Source of the DNA: Chrysoporthe austroafricana
Taxonomy: Eukaryota; Ascomycota; Sordariomycetes; Diaporthales; Cryphonectriaceae
Length of the DNA: 64,000 nt
Assembly: GCA_001051155.2 (NCBI GenBank)
Contig: JYIP02000008.1
Location: 372,001-436,000 of the forward strand
Direction: 5' to 3'
Below are positions 36,101-47,574 of the stretch, in pieces. The number at the start of each line of letters is the position of its first letter. Position 1 is the stretch's first letter. A model generated the notes under the pieces. That model was not told the origin of the DNA and did not search any database. It saw nothing but the letters and a program-made list of their open reading frames with translations. A program made the translations under genes and the position numbers.

Positions 36101-36218
36101 TCGGTTCGTTCCACCGTAGGTCCGAGGCTCGAGAGCGGTCGCCTTTCAAAACGACCACTCCCCTCTGGCTGTTCCGTCCCTGGCTGGCGAGACATCGGCC
36201 TCCCCCCTCGCCTCCAAG
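33128..36218. other. 3.1-kb divergent intergenic region
   Basis: Lies between CAC2 (minus) and the ABC transporter (plus). It has only short, domain-free frames on both strands. A short tandem repeat (TGGTACAG)3 lies near 33673-33696. The 400 bases before 36219 are CT-rich, fitting a transporter promoter and leader. Confidence 0.5.
33673..33696 (+). repeat. 8-bp tandem repeat, 3 copies (TGGTACAG)
   Basis: Two perfect copies and one ending GG instead of AG, in a region without genes. Probably a small slippage-derived repeat. Confidence 0.75.
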
Positions 36219-39200
36219 ATGCAGGATGAACCCTTGAGGATCGCGTTCGCTACCGGCCTCGCTGTTGTCGGCCTTGTATCCGTCCCGGCAATTTCCACTT
36301 TTGTCCTCCAGCTTACGACGCGCGAGCCCAGGCTGCACGAGTATGAAGACGGAGACGGCAAGGCAACGCCCGAATCCGTAAAGGCATATTCGGCAAAATG
36401 GCCCAAAACCTTCGTCGTGCTCTTCGCCTTCTTGGCAAGCGGCACGTCAATCGCTACTGCCGTGTTGGCAACCATCCATGCCGGGAAGGACGGCTCCTTC
36501 CTTGAGAACTGGCTGAGCGCGGGTGCCTTGGTGAGCCCAGCCGCGCCTTCCCCCCCCCGGGCCCCTGGTACCTGCTTGGCAGTTCGAAAGCTAACATCGC
36601 ATCCCAAGATCCTTGTCCTGTTCCAGGCGATCGCCATTGCCTCGTGCAAGGCATCGGTCAATACCTACAACCTCGGTCTCTACTCGTTCCTCTGTTGCCT
36701 CGTTCTGGCTGTCGTTCTTCTCATCCAGGGCACACAGGAATTCGAGCAATTGCTGCACCATGCTCCTGTGCAGTTTGCGCTGCGGCTCGTGGAGATCGCC
36801 TCCGTCGTCTCCCTCGGGGTGTCCAGCTTGTGCATCCCGCGGCGGCCAGATGTCTACGACGAGGATGGCAAGCCAATTGATGGCATGTACACCACGTCGG
36901 CCCTGAGCCGGTTCACCTGGGGCTGGCCACTGCATCTCCTCAAGGATGCCGGCATGCGGAAGCAACTCGACATGGAGGACCTGCCCAGGCCGAACCAGTA
37001 CAACCGGTCGGCCGAATTATCGGCTGAGTGGAAGAGGCGTGCGCCCGACAAGCCTCTCTGGCTGGCGCTCGTCTGGATTCATAAGGTGGCCATTGCCAAA
37101 CAGTGGATCCTGACCCTCGTCACGGCGTTTTTGAACTTTGGTCCGCAGTGGGTGATCTTGCAGCTTCTTCGCATCCTAGAGACCTCTTCCGAGCGAAGCA
37201 ACTACGCACTGGACGTCTGGATCTGGGTGGTATGGCTCGGGGTTGTCGTCGTCGCACAGGCTTGGGTTGAGGCGCATGTCTTTTGGACATCTGTTGCAGA
37301 TCTTTCGATTCCCATTCGGACCCAGCTGTCGGCCCTGATTTTTGAGAAGAGCATGCGCAAGAAGGATGTCAAGGGGACCGGAAGGAATTCCAACGCCAAG
37401 AAAGCTGCACAAGACGGCGAATCTGCCGAGCCCATCATCGCTGGCACCGTCGGAGAGTCCACGGCCACAGACAGACCCGAGGTCCCCGAGGACGAGGACG
37501 AGTCCGAGGCTCTCAAGAAGAGCAAACAGGGCACGGTCAACCTGATTGGGGTCGACACAAAGCGGGTCTCTGATTTTGCAATGTTTCAGAACATGTTTCC
37601 GGGTAGTCTGGCAAAGCTCATCGTGTCGTTGGCCTTCTTGGTGTCTCTTCTGGGGTGGCAAGCACTTCTCGCGGGCTTCTCCACGATGCTTGCAATCATG
37701 CCGGTGAACATCTGGGCCTCCAAACGATATGCATCGGCACAGGACAGGCTGATGAAGGTCCGCGACGACAAGCTTGCGGTTGTCAACGAGGCGCTCCAAG
37801 GAATCCGACAGATCAAATTCTCAGCGCTGGAGCCCGAGTGGCAGAAGAAAATCGACGATGTGCGGGAAGACGAATTGAGCAGTGTATGGGCTGTCTTCAG
37901 GAGCGACACCGTGCTTTTAGCGTGCTGGATCACCACCCCGATCGCACTGGCTGCAGTCTCACTGACAGTGTATGCTGCTGTGTATGGGGCCCTCCTACCT
38001 TCAGTCGCCTTCGTCAGTCTAGGCGTCTTCCGGGCTCTCGAGGTCACCCTATCCGTCATTCCAGAGTTGACCACCGAGGCTTTGGACGCCTGGACCTCGG
38101 TCAAGCGAATTGAAAAGTATCTGAAATCCCCTGAGATCGAACATTTTGCTGCCGAATCGGACGAGGTCACTTTCGACAAGGCCTCGATTGCTTGGCCCGC
38201 CGACGAGCAGCTGGATGATGAGGAGAGATTCGTTCTCAGAGATGTCACTGTGACATTCCCCAAGGGGGAGTTGTCCGTCATCTCCGGAAAGACCGGTGCA
38301 GGGAAGTCTCTGATGCTTTCTGCTATTCTGGGAGAGGTGGATGTCCTGTCTGGGAAGATCGCTCTGCCTAAGGCGCCTGCTTTCGAGGATCGGAAAGATA
38401 GCAAAGCTACGAGGGATAACTGGATCATTCCTGAGTCCGTTGCATACGTTGCCCAGATCCCGTGGATCGAGAATGCCAGCATTCGCGACAACATCGAGTT
38501 CGGCCTACCCCACGACGAGGAACGCTACGAGAAGACAATCGATGTTTGCGCGCTTCGCAAGGACCTTGAGATGCTCTCAGATGGCGAGAAGACCGAGATC
38601 GGCGCTAACGGAATCAATCTCAGTGGTGGGCAGAAGTGGCGAGTCACTCTTGCGCGTGCCATCTACTCAAGGGCAGGAATTCTAGTCTTTGACGACATTT
38701 TCTCGGCAGTCGATGCTCACGTTGGCCGCCACATTTTCGAACAGTGTCTCACCGGCGATCTCGCAGTCGGAAGAACCAGGATCCTAGTTACCCATCATGT
38801 CGCTCTGTGCCAGCCCAAGACCAAGTACATCGTTGAGCTGGGCGACGGCAAGGTCTTGCATGCCGGGCTGCTGTCAGAACTACAGAATGACGGGACGCTT
38901 GAGCTCATCAAGAGCCATGAGCAGACGTCGATGGAGATCCGAGAAGACGAAAACACGACTGCAGTCAACTCACAGGAGGCTTCCGACGAGGAAGCGGATG
39001 AGGAAGACGCCAGCGGTGACACGCTCAAGAAGGTTCTCTCCAAGCAGCAGGAGGCGAGGAAATTCGTCGAAGAGGAGAAGCGCGAGCAAGGAGCCATCAA
39101 GACGCACGTCTACGCTGTCTACCTGAAGGACTCTGGCGGTTTCATCTTCTGGGCAGGCTTGATAAGCATTTATCTCGTGGTCCAGGCGCTCTTGCTTGGT

Positions 39201-41089
39201 CGCTCTTGGTGGTTACGCATTTGGACGGGAGAGGACGCCGCGCAGGAGCAGGTGCTCAGCTATGCCATGACTCTGCAACAGTCAGTCGACCTCTACCCGC
39301 ACGCTCAGGCCTCACTTGCCGGCTCCACTTCGGGTGCTGGCCAGCACTCAATCGCCTTCTACATGAGCATATACGTCGTCCTCGCCTTGGCTGCTGCAAT
39401 CATCGGCACTCTCAAGTACTTGTACACCTATATCGGCTCCATTCGCGCGTCGCGCCGACTCTTCGCCAAGCTGAACTTCGTCATTCTGCGTGCTCCTCTG
39501 CGGTGGTTGGACACCGTGCCTGTGGGCCGCATCCTCAACAGGTTCACGGCCGACTTCCATATCATCGACTCCCAGCTGGCCAATTCCTTCGCCTTTGGAG
39601 CTGGTTCATTCCTCCAGCTGATAGGCATCGTTGTGGCCAGCTTGTTCGTCTCGCCTTACCTCGTCCTCCTCGCCATGATCTTGATGATCTTCGCACTACA
39701 CTTTGCGGTCCTGTATCTCCACGGCGCGCGACCTGTCAAGCGCCTGGAGAGTACTGCCAAGAGCCCGGTATTTGAACAGTTCGGCTCCGCCTTGACAGGC
39801 GTGGCAACCATTCGAGGTTTTGACAAGACAACCACATACATAGGCAGAATGTTTGCCAAGATCGACGATTACGGTACCGCTACTTGGCACCTCTGGCTGT
39901 TCAACCGCTGGATGGGCTGGCGCATGTCACTTGTGGGGAGCTTGTTCGCAATAGTTGTGTCCGTCTTGATCCTGATGACGCCTGGTATCAACGCGGCGCT
40001 GGCGGGCTTCGCGTTGGCTTTTGCCCTGGAGTTTTCAAGCGCTGTGACCTTCACCGTCCGGCTGTATGCAAATTTGGAGCTGAACATGAATGCTGCTGAG
40101 AGTAAGCTACATCCGCTCTGTCCCCCTTGTAACTCGCAATTGTTCTTGAATCGGTTATTTACACAGAATCCGACGGCGTGATCACAGGGGTCATAGAATT
40201 TACGGAAAATCAGACCGAATCCCTCGAAGGCATGAGCCCCCCCGCCGCTTGGCCTACCGAAGGCAGCATCGAGGTCGATGACCTCGTTGTCGGCTATGCA
40301 CCCGACCTCCCTCCAGTGCTCAAGGGCCTCACCTTCAATGTGAAGCGCAACGAGCGCATCGGTGTGGTCGGGCGAACCGGCGCGGGAAAATCTTCGCTGA
40401 CCCTTGCGCTCTTCCGCTTCCTCGAGGCACGCTCCGGCACGATTCATATCGACGGCCTAGACATCTCCAAAATCAAGCTACACGACCTGCGCTCGCGTCT
40501 CGCCATCATCCCTCAGGACCCAGTCCTCTTCTCCGGCACCGTTCGCTCCAACCTCGATCCTTTCGATAGGCATACCGACGCCGAGCTGCGCGACTCCCTA
40601 GAGCGTGTGCACCTGATCCGCGGGACTGGCGGCACCATCACGCCGCTTCCCTCCTCATCTGACAACTCCGACACCGCTGCCGTCGGCAATGCTAACGTCT
40701 TCGATGACCTGTCGTCACCGATCTCCGAGGGCGGGCTGAACCTGTCCCAGGGCCAGCGGCAGCTCCTCTGCCTCGCGCGCGCAATCGTGGCGCGACCCCG
40801 CGTGATGTTCCTCGACGAGGCGACGAGCGCCGTCGACATGTCTACCGACGCGCTCATCCAGAGGTCGATCCGCGAGGAGTTCACGGACGCGACGCTGCTT
40901 GTCATCGCGCATCGTCTGAGCACCATTGCGGACTTCGACAGGATCTTGGTGCTGAGCGATGGCAAGGTGGCGGAGTACGGCACGCCGAGGGAGCTGTGGG
41001 AGAAGGATGGGGGCAGCGGGATATTCAGGGGGATGTGCGAGGAGAGCGGCGAGCGGGATAAACTAAGAGGAATCGTGTTCGGGCAGTGA
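36219..41089 (+). CDS. ABCC/MRP-type ABC transporter (3 exons)
   Basis: Full-length ATP-driven exporter of the MRP subfamily, membrane-located, for organic anions, conjugates or drugs; substrate unknown. Exons are 36219-36530, 36609-40101 and 40188-41089, giving about 1568 aa. N-terminal hydrophobic spans (TMD0-like) come first, then TMD1 and NBD1 with Walker [11 protein letters not shown]-loop [14 protein letters not shown] and Walker [13 protein letters not shown], where the catalytic Glu is Asp as usual in ABCC NBD1. A charged linker precedes TMD2. NBD2 has Walker [11 protein letters not shown]-loop [14 protein letters not shown], Walker [13 protein letters not shown] and H-loop VIAHRLST, and carries the consensus catalytic Glu. 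The acceptor of the second intron was set at 40187 because it restores the family motif AAERVIEF; the upstream AG at 40166 does not. The first intron is 78 nt and has no stop in frame. No cluster of biosynthetic genes surrounds it. Confidence 0.95.
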
Positions 41090-41682
41090 GCTCGTCGGAG
41101 ACATAGACATCTGGGTCTGGGTATGAGTGTGTTTCAAAAATAGATTGAGTATATGGCGCGCCAAAATGGAAGTGATACCGTATCCATGTTGAGCCGGTCT
41201 AGGGAAAATTATTACTTCAGTCATGTCACCATTGCACACGGACTGTTCGTTTTCTGGTTTGTTTATTCTGTCTCTTGAAGACTTCCACCGGTCTCCCCTC
41301 TTTCAAGCGCCTAAGAAATGCTAGCGGTTTACTCAAGGCCGTGGTCAAAGCCGCGACCGGGTCGGTGAGACACTGAGAATCAAGTCGTGATGCATTCGAT
41401 GCGTGATGAACAGGCCAAAGTCAAGCTGAATCCGATCCGACGTGGGGATCAAGCCTCATCCAGAGGCCAAACGCATCTATCTAGGCATGCATCGTGGGTA
41501 GCGTCCAGTATCGCAAATCAGACGCGTCGTGAGAAACAAAGCCGCAACATGTCTCCCCCAACATGTATCGTTCCGTTCCGTTCCGTTCTGCAGTCCTCTA
41601 ATCATTTCCTCTCCCCCGTTTCCTTTCAACATCTCGTTGTTCTTCTGCGGAGACGGGCGTTTAGGTTGTCGTCCGCCGCCAT
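41090..41682. other. convergent 3' intergenic region
   Basis: Between the stop codons of the ABC transporter and the serine-rich gene. It includes a pentamer run (TTCCG)4 near 41570-41588 and no coding frame. Confidence 0.6.
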
Positions 41683-44600
41683 TTAGTGCTGGCCCATGTT
41701 CTTCAGTGCCACCCACACGATCGTGGCGACAAAGACCATCAGGACGACGATCATCTCGGCGAACAGCCAGCGCTTCTGCGTCGGGGTGAACCCGTCGACC
41801 TCGCCGCGGGTGAACCACGACAGCGCGCTGTTGAACCCGCCGCACAGGGCGACCGGGGCGATGAACGGCAGGACCGAGGCCGCCATGGTGCCGGCGAAGA
41901 ACAGCCTGCGGCGCTCGTCTGACTCTCGGGACAGCCAGTTCTCCCGGGCATTGCGGGCACGCGAGGCGTCGCCTGGATGGTGAAAGCGCTGGCCGCGGTG
42001 GATCTGCTGCAGAGAGGGATCGGTGGAGCGAGGAGCGGCGCTGCCGCAGCGGCGGATCTCGTCCCAGCGGACGAGACGAGGCGGAGGGTGAAACTCGTAG
42101 TTTCGAGTGCCGTCCGCATGGGTGATCGTGGTGATGGTCAGGTCCGAGCCGGTGACGGTGCCGATAGTTGGACGAGTATCATCCTGAGGCATCCTGGCTC
42201 CTATCAGGGGCAGACGGTTAGCAAACCTTACTCTATATACTCTATTATAGCTCGAATCTTGGGCATCTCTTACTATTGTTACCTCCTCCAGTGCTGCTAT
42301 AGGCAAGCGGGCTGGAGAAGTCACCCCTGGCAAAGCCATGTGGGATGAAGTTCCTGGCCGTATTCGAAGGCGTCGCGACAGCAGATGTTGCCGATGCTGA
42401 GCCCGCGTTGCTCACGTTCGTGGGGTAGCTGGCGTTGCCCACAGCGCGCCTGAAGGCCTCGCCGTGTGCGCGCAGAGCCTGGGTAGGGTCGTCCCGGCCG
42501 CTGCCTCGACGCTCAGCTGCTCGAGCCTGGGCCTCGGTGAGCCCGATCAGCTCCAGGTATGGCGACTGCACCAGGCTCGCGTTGACGGAGTCGTTGGAGT
42601 CTTCGGTGCTCTGGCGCATATGGGCACCACGGGGCTCCTGGGGGAACGGAGTGATTGGGCTAGAGCTCTCGGGGCAGCGTTGGTAGACATCTCCTCGATT
42701 CTCGTATGGTCCTGGCCATGCTGTCAGATCAGGCTGGGGCGTGGACGGGTCAAGATCTGGAAATAAAACCTTACCATACTGCTGCTGCTGTGGTGGTCCA
42801 CGAGGCGTCACAGGCGATGCGATGGTAACCATCTCGTAGCCCTCATCTTCAAGGTTAGAATACCTGGACCTTCTTGGCCGTCCTTCATGGGTAGACAGTC
42901 TCGGGAGAGCTGGTAGCTTGGACGCCCTGGAGGAGAACGGATTGCGCAATCGGGCAAAACGCTCCTCAAGAGATGCACGGCTCTGTTGCTGTGCAGATGC
43001 GGATCGATCTGGGCTGGGTCTGGAGAAGTTGCGAGTGCTGTTCTGGAATAAGCCATTTCCTCGGTGGCCTGAAGCTTCCGGAAGCAGGACAGGCTTGTCT
43101 GTACCATGAACCTCGTGCGTGCGGTACCTCAAGTTTGTGGGATTCTTTCCTTGTCCTGGAGGGGGTGGGTGGACCAAGAGATTCTTGTTCCGGAAGGGAC
43201 CAGCATCAAAGGCCTGAAGGTGCTCTCTGGGCAGTTCACTGTCAGTGATATCGGCAAGGGAGTCGCCACATGGCTTGCCTAGATATCCTGCTGTGCCTGG
43301 CTGTGTGTTGAAGGACAGACCTGCACCGTGCATAGAGGGCCTTCCTCGCATGCTGGTATACGACGTCTCCTAGTCGTCGTCTGATTCCCCAGTCATTCGA
43401 TCAGGTGGCCCCGCTTCATATTGTTGTGCAGCATTCGATCTCATCCCCTCCTCACCCTGTGCTCCGGAACCCTCTGCAGCATTCTGCCCAGCTCCGCCAA
43501 AGAGGTTGCCCCTCTTTATAACTGGAATCTTGACAGCAACTGGGCTTCCCACAACCCAACCAGAACTGATCGCATTCTGATCATAAAATTCGCCACCCAC
43601 TCTTATTGAGGGCGGCTGCTGCTGCTGGGAGGCTTGGCCTGTATCTCCAGGGCCAGCTTCTTGAGCTGCTGATCGAGGGCTCAACACGTTCAGCTCAACG
43701 TTCTTCGACCTAGGTGAGGGTACGTTCTCCTTTCTCGCAATCGCACCTGAATTCTCCCCTGGCACGAGACCTCCTTGGTAGTATCTCGAGGACGGTATCC
43801 CCTCCTCGTCAGACCAGACAGTCGTTGAACTGGCGCGTGGCAGACCACTGACTTGTCGCAGGTTCGCTGACACCACACGCTCCTTGGACGGGTGGAGGAA
43901 GATAGGCTGTTGCTCGTAATGAGCGTATGGGAACGGGTCTATATCCGATTCCTCAGACATGCCTCCACTGCTCGCGTTGCTGTAGCGGCTGGAGGTGCGA
44001 CGACCACGCTGGCGTCGCGAGGAGTGCATCCTGCTCGGCGGCGGTACCAATTGCGCAACGTTGCTTGGCGCTTCAGAGGCGCCTTCTGACCCAGCATTCG
44101 ACTCACCAGCGAGGCCGCTGCCGACTCTGGCGAGATCGTGCTCGTCGGAGTCGGAGTCGTCTCTTCTCAAGATCGGTACGGACGACGATGACTCCAGGCT
44201 ATAAGACGAGAACCTGTCTGCGGCGTTGGGGTCTCTAGTGACGAGACCTTGTCGCTGGGCTAAGGCGACATTGGTTGGGCCGAAGAACGATGGCAGGCTA
44301 GGGAGCGCGATACGTGGAGGAGACGTGTTGACGGCTCGTGCAAAACTGCCACCGACCAAGGCTGGGGCGCTGCGGCCCGTGGCTCCTTGGGGAAGGTCAG
44401 CACCCCTGGGGGCGCTGTCACTCGCGTCTTGGTTCTGGCCGATGAAGTGGTCGAGTTCAACATCGATACCGTGGCCAGGGCGAGACGGTGGTGACTGGTG
44501 ACCGTACTGCGCGATGATCTGCGCGATGGAGCCGTCCGAGACCTGGGATGCCGGCTGTGACGAGGAGGTTGGGGCTCGGGACAGGTTGAGAGGCGGCGGC

Positions 44601-45028
44601 ATGGCGTCTTGGTCGACGTCCAGGAGGAGCTGGGTGATGTGGTCGATGAGGCTGTCGACGTCCACAGGCGTGCTCAACTCGCTGCCTTCTTCGGGCGTGT
44701 TGGGTGGGGTAAATGGGACGCTTGCGTCCCAGGGCACCATCATGTCTCCCGCCGCGTTGTCCTCGCCGTCCTCTTGGGCCCCTGGGGACCCATGCGATGA
44801 CCCCCGTCTGGACTGGACGATGTGGGAGTGGGCTTCCTCAATATTTCGGAAGCGCTGGGGGCGTGGGGTCAGCAGCCTGGCCAGGGACCGCTCAGGAATG
44901 GGGGGAGCAGAGTCCCTTGTGGTTTCAGTGCTGCTGGGCCCAGCACTGGTAGCCTCCTCGAGGGAAGCACGACCGACAGACTGCTCAGCACCCTCCCAGG
45001 GTGCGACGCCGCCCTGGGTTGACGACAT
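41683..45028 (-). CDS. serine-rich protein with C-terminal membrane segments; frame interrupted by one TAG
   Basis: Long, mostly disordered Ser/Pro/Gln-rich fungal protein of unknown function. The minus-strand frame runs from 45028 (MSSTQGG) through 552 codons to a TAG at 43372-43370, then continues in the same phase to 42283. It is joined over an 82-nt intron (42282-42201, GTAACA donor, GCTAACC branch point) to 42200-41683; total about 1087 codons. An optional 54-nt intron (42774-42721, GTAAGG...ACAG) inside the middle part has no stop and a length divisible by three. Landmarks are RLLTPRPQRFRNIEEAHSHI near the N-terminus, SRASLEERFARLRNPFSSRA in the middle, and a C-terminal part with two hydrophobic spans (MAASVLPFIAPVALCGGF; AEMIVVLMVFVATIVWVAL), suggesting tail anchoring. 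The TAG may be a real stop, a Trp codon restored by RNA editing, a recent nonsense mutation, or part of a 135-nt intron (43455-43321, GTGAGG donor). The continuity of coding character on both sides argues for one gene. Confidence 0.7.
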
Positions 45029-47574
45029 CCCGCTGGTGTTGTCGGGATGAGGTTTGGTATCACAGGCGGGTCTGACGCTCGGTCTCGTGTGGTTAGCTTG
45101 CGCAACTCACAAGTCGGAAGATGGACAAACGACGTGGGGACGGAAAGCAGCAACGGTTTTCGCAGGGCGGCCCAGGCCCTTGCGGAGGGATCGAGCTGGT
45201 CAACAGGGAGAGAAAAGGATTTCACTTACGGGCTTAACGTTTTGCAATGCCAGACGGGAAGCTTTTGCAGGCCGGTCTGGAAGGTTGGCGAGCGTGGTGT
45301 TGGCAGTGGTGGGAGAAGGTGGTGCGACGAGAGAGGTAGGAGAGGTTGTGATGAGAAAATACAGGCGCGTCTGAAAAGGTTGGAGGCGCCCAAGGTGGGC
45401 ACGCGAAGCTCAAAACAAAGAGAAACGCGCTACGATATCACTTGAACGCGTCACTCACTGGTCTACTAGTATTAATCATATCTTTCTACTCCAAAGCTGT
45501 TATGGTCGCTCTACTATGGGTTTGTGTGGGATCAGAGGCACAGCTCGTGATGATACTCAAGATCTAACTCGCTTGTCGCTCACCTGGCGATGCCTTCAGA
45601 GATTTGGGAGGATGGGCTCCTGTACGCACGGATCAGTTCAGATCAGCTATAGCTCACCCTCTGGTATCTATCAGAGCTATAGCGTGGTATGTGGGATTAT
45701 GTGATTGCATTTGGTTCACTCGTCACCCATCTTGTGATTTTATGCACAAAGGGCAGAGCACAGGAAACAAGGGAAAAGAACCAGAGGACGCCACTTACTC
45801 TCTCTTGCATCTCATACCATCCAAGCCAGCAATACATTCCAAGCATACCCCTTTTATCCTGCTACCGGCTGTCTTTTCTCCCAGTATGAGTCCGCCTAGC
45901 CTTCTCCATCACAGCCTTCTCTCTTCTGATTACTAGCCATCCTGTTGGCCTCTCCGGGTTTCGACCCTTCTGAGTGTTCGCCCAGGTCATGTTTCTGCCC
46001 CGATAATATTTCCAACGGTAAAACCTTTCTCGCTGCGAACACTTTAGCCCCTTAGCATTATCCGGCCCAGATTCCTTTTCGTGGCAGCGCGACCGTCGCA
46101 ACATCACCTCTGCTCTGTTCTCTCGCCCTCCCATGTCACCCTACCTCTTGATCCGGGGCCCACAGCTGCATTTTCCCAGGAGTCTCATCAACTTCTTCTC
46201 TCCCCTGAGTTATTCCAGTCTCTAGCCCACAGCACTGAGAAAGTCCCGGCCTTGTACAGAATTCGTGACCGCTGACAAGTCTCATCTGTAAGGATGCGAT
46301 GCCTAGGTGAACAAGTACCAAAATTCTGTTTGGCCTATTATTTTTACCCAACTGTAAGACGGAAGACATACGAGAGAAAGATTTCTGAAACACTTTTATG
46401 ACAAATCAAGCACGGGATCAACCTGAAAATTTGCATGAAGCTAGATAGCTGAAATTTCCTTTAGTAGTCCATTTTTTTACGAGAGGCGACCATTTCATCA
46501 AGTGGGGGGTGAGGGGGACGTAAAAGAAGAAATAAAAAATAAAAAAAGTAGAGAGCTGCACACTTGCTGGCTTCGTGGACTTGAATGTGGAAATTCGTCA
46601 GGCTTCTCATGAGATAATTGGCGATCTGGGAGAGGAAAAGAAAAAGACCAGTATTCGCATTGACCTTCACGGAAAGGAAGCATCATCTTCAGGTCGAGTG
46701 CAAAGGGAAGCAGGGGGGGGATGGACGGGATAGATCTGTGAAGCACACTTGATAATGCTGCCCTAAGTCTACACGTGGGAATACAGCGTACGTTCATTTA
46801 GAGTGCTCTAGTCTAGACTAACAGAGCTTACATACTTGAGACTAGAATGGAAGGATATGGGCATATCTTGAATGGTCGGAGCATTGTGGGCGGTGTAGTC
46901 TTGATAAAGACACGAAGCACTGCCGAGCCCGTATGGGTCTGCTTACTGGTACCGCAATACAAGTGGGAAGTTCTGTTGGGATTCCGTAATACAGGAGAAG
47001 CCTGGTGTATCCGGCAAGTGTCACCAGCATGATATGAGGTGAAGTCAAAACCCCAGCACGGGCCACGGCAGAGAGGGCGTCATTCTATCCGTCTTAGTGC
47101 ACCCCTCTGTCTTATCTAGCTGATAAGGTCCCGTACCCCTGGACGCCAGCCCCCGCCGTACCGCGGACCCACGCCAGCCCAACTGCTACCATAGTACCTA
47201 GTAGACGGCCGGGGACTCAAGCTGCTGCGGGTCCGTCAAGTCAGTTAAGTCAGACCCTACTTGCGCCGCGCCTCGAGATCCTAGTTCCAGGTACGACTTA
47301 CCACACGTCTTCTGCCTTCAACGATCAAGACAGCTAGCTTGACTGCTGCTTGTATTCTCGATGGCATCTGGAACCTCTACGCCAGCTTGAGCATCTTCAA
47401 GGATATTGTTGGACCTGACATTCATACACAAACTCTTCCCCAGTATTATTTACCGTTTTTGCCAGTGCTCCGCGGATGCTCCGGATCGATCGAGTCGCCT
47501 GTGCGCGCGCGGGTTGGGAGGATTGAGGGCTGGACACGTTGCGTTGTGGAAGACGGCCCCCGAGGACTCTCGAG
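45029..47574. other. 2.5-kb divergent intergenic region
   Basis: Upstream of both the serine-rich gene (minus) and the F-box gene (plus). From about 45450 to 47100 it is noticeably richer in A+T than the genes, with only short frames. No gene or RNA recognised. Confidence 0.5.

Noticed and set aside
40156..40166. Upstream AG at 40166 as the acceptor for the last ABC transporter intron
   Set aside because: It keeps frame but gives an atypical linker; the acceptor at 40187 restores the conserved AAERVIEF sequence of ABCC proteins.
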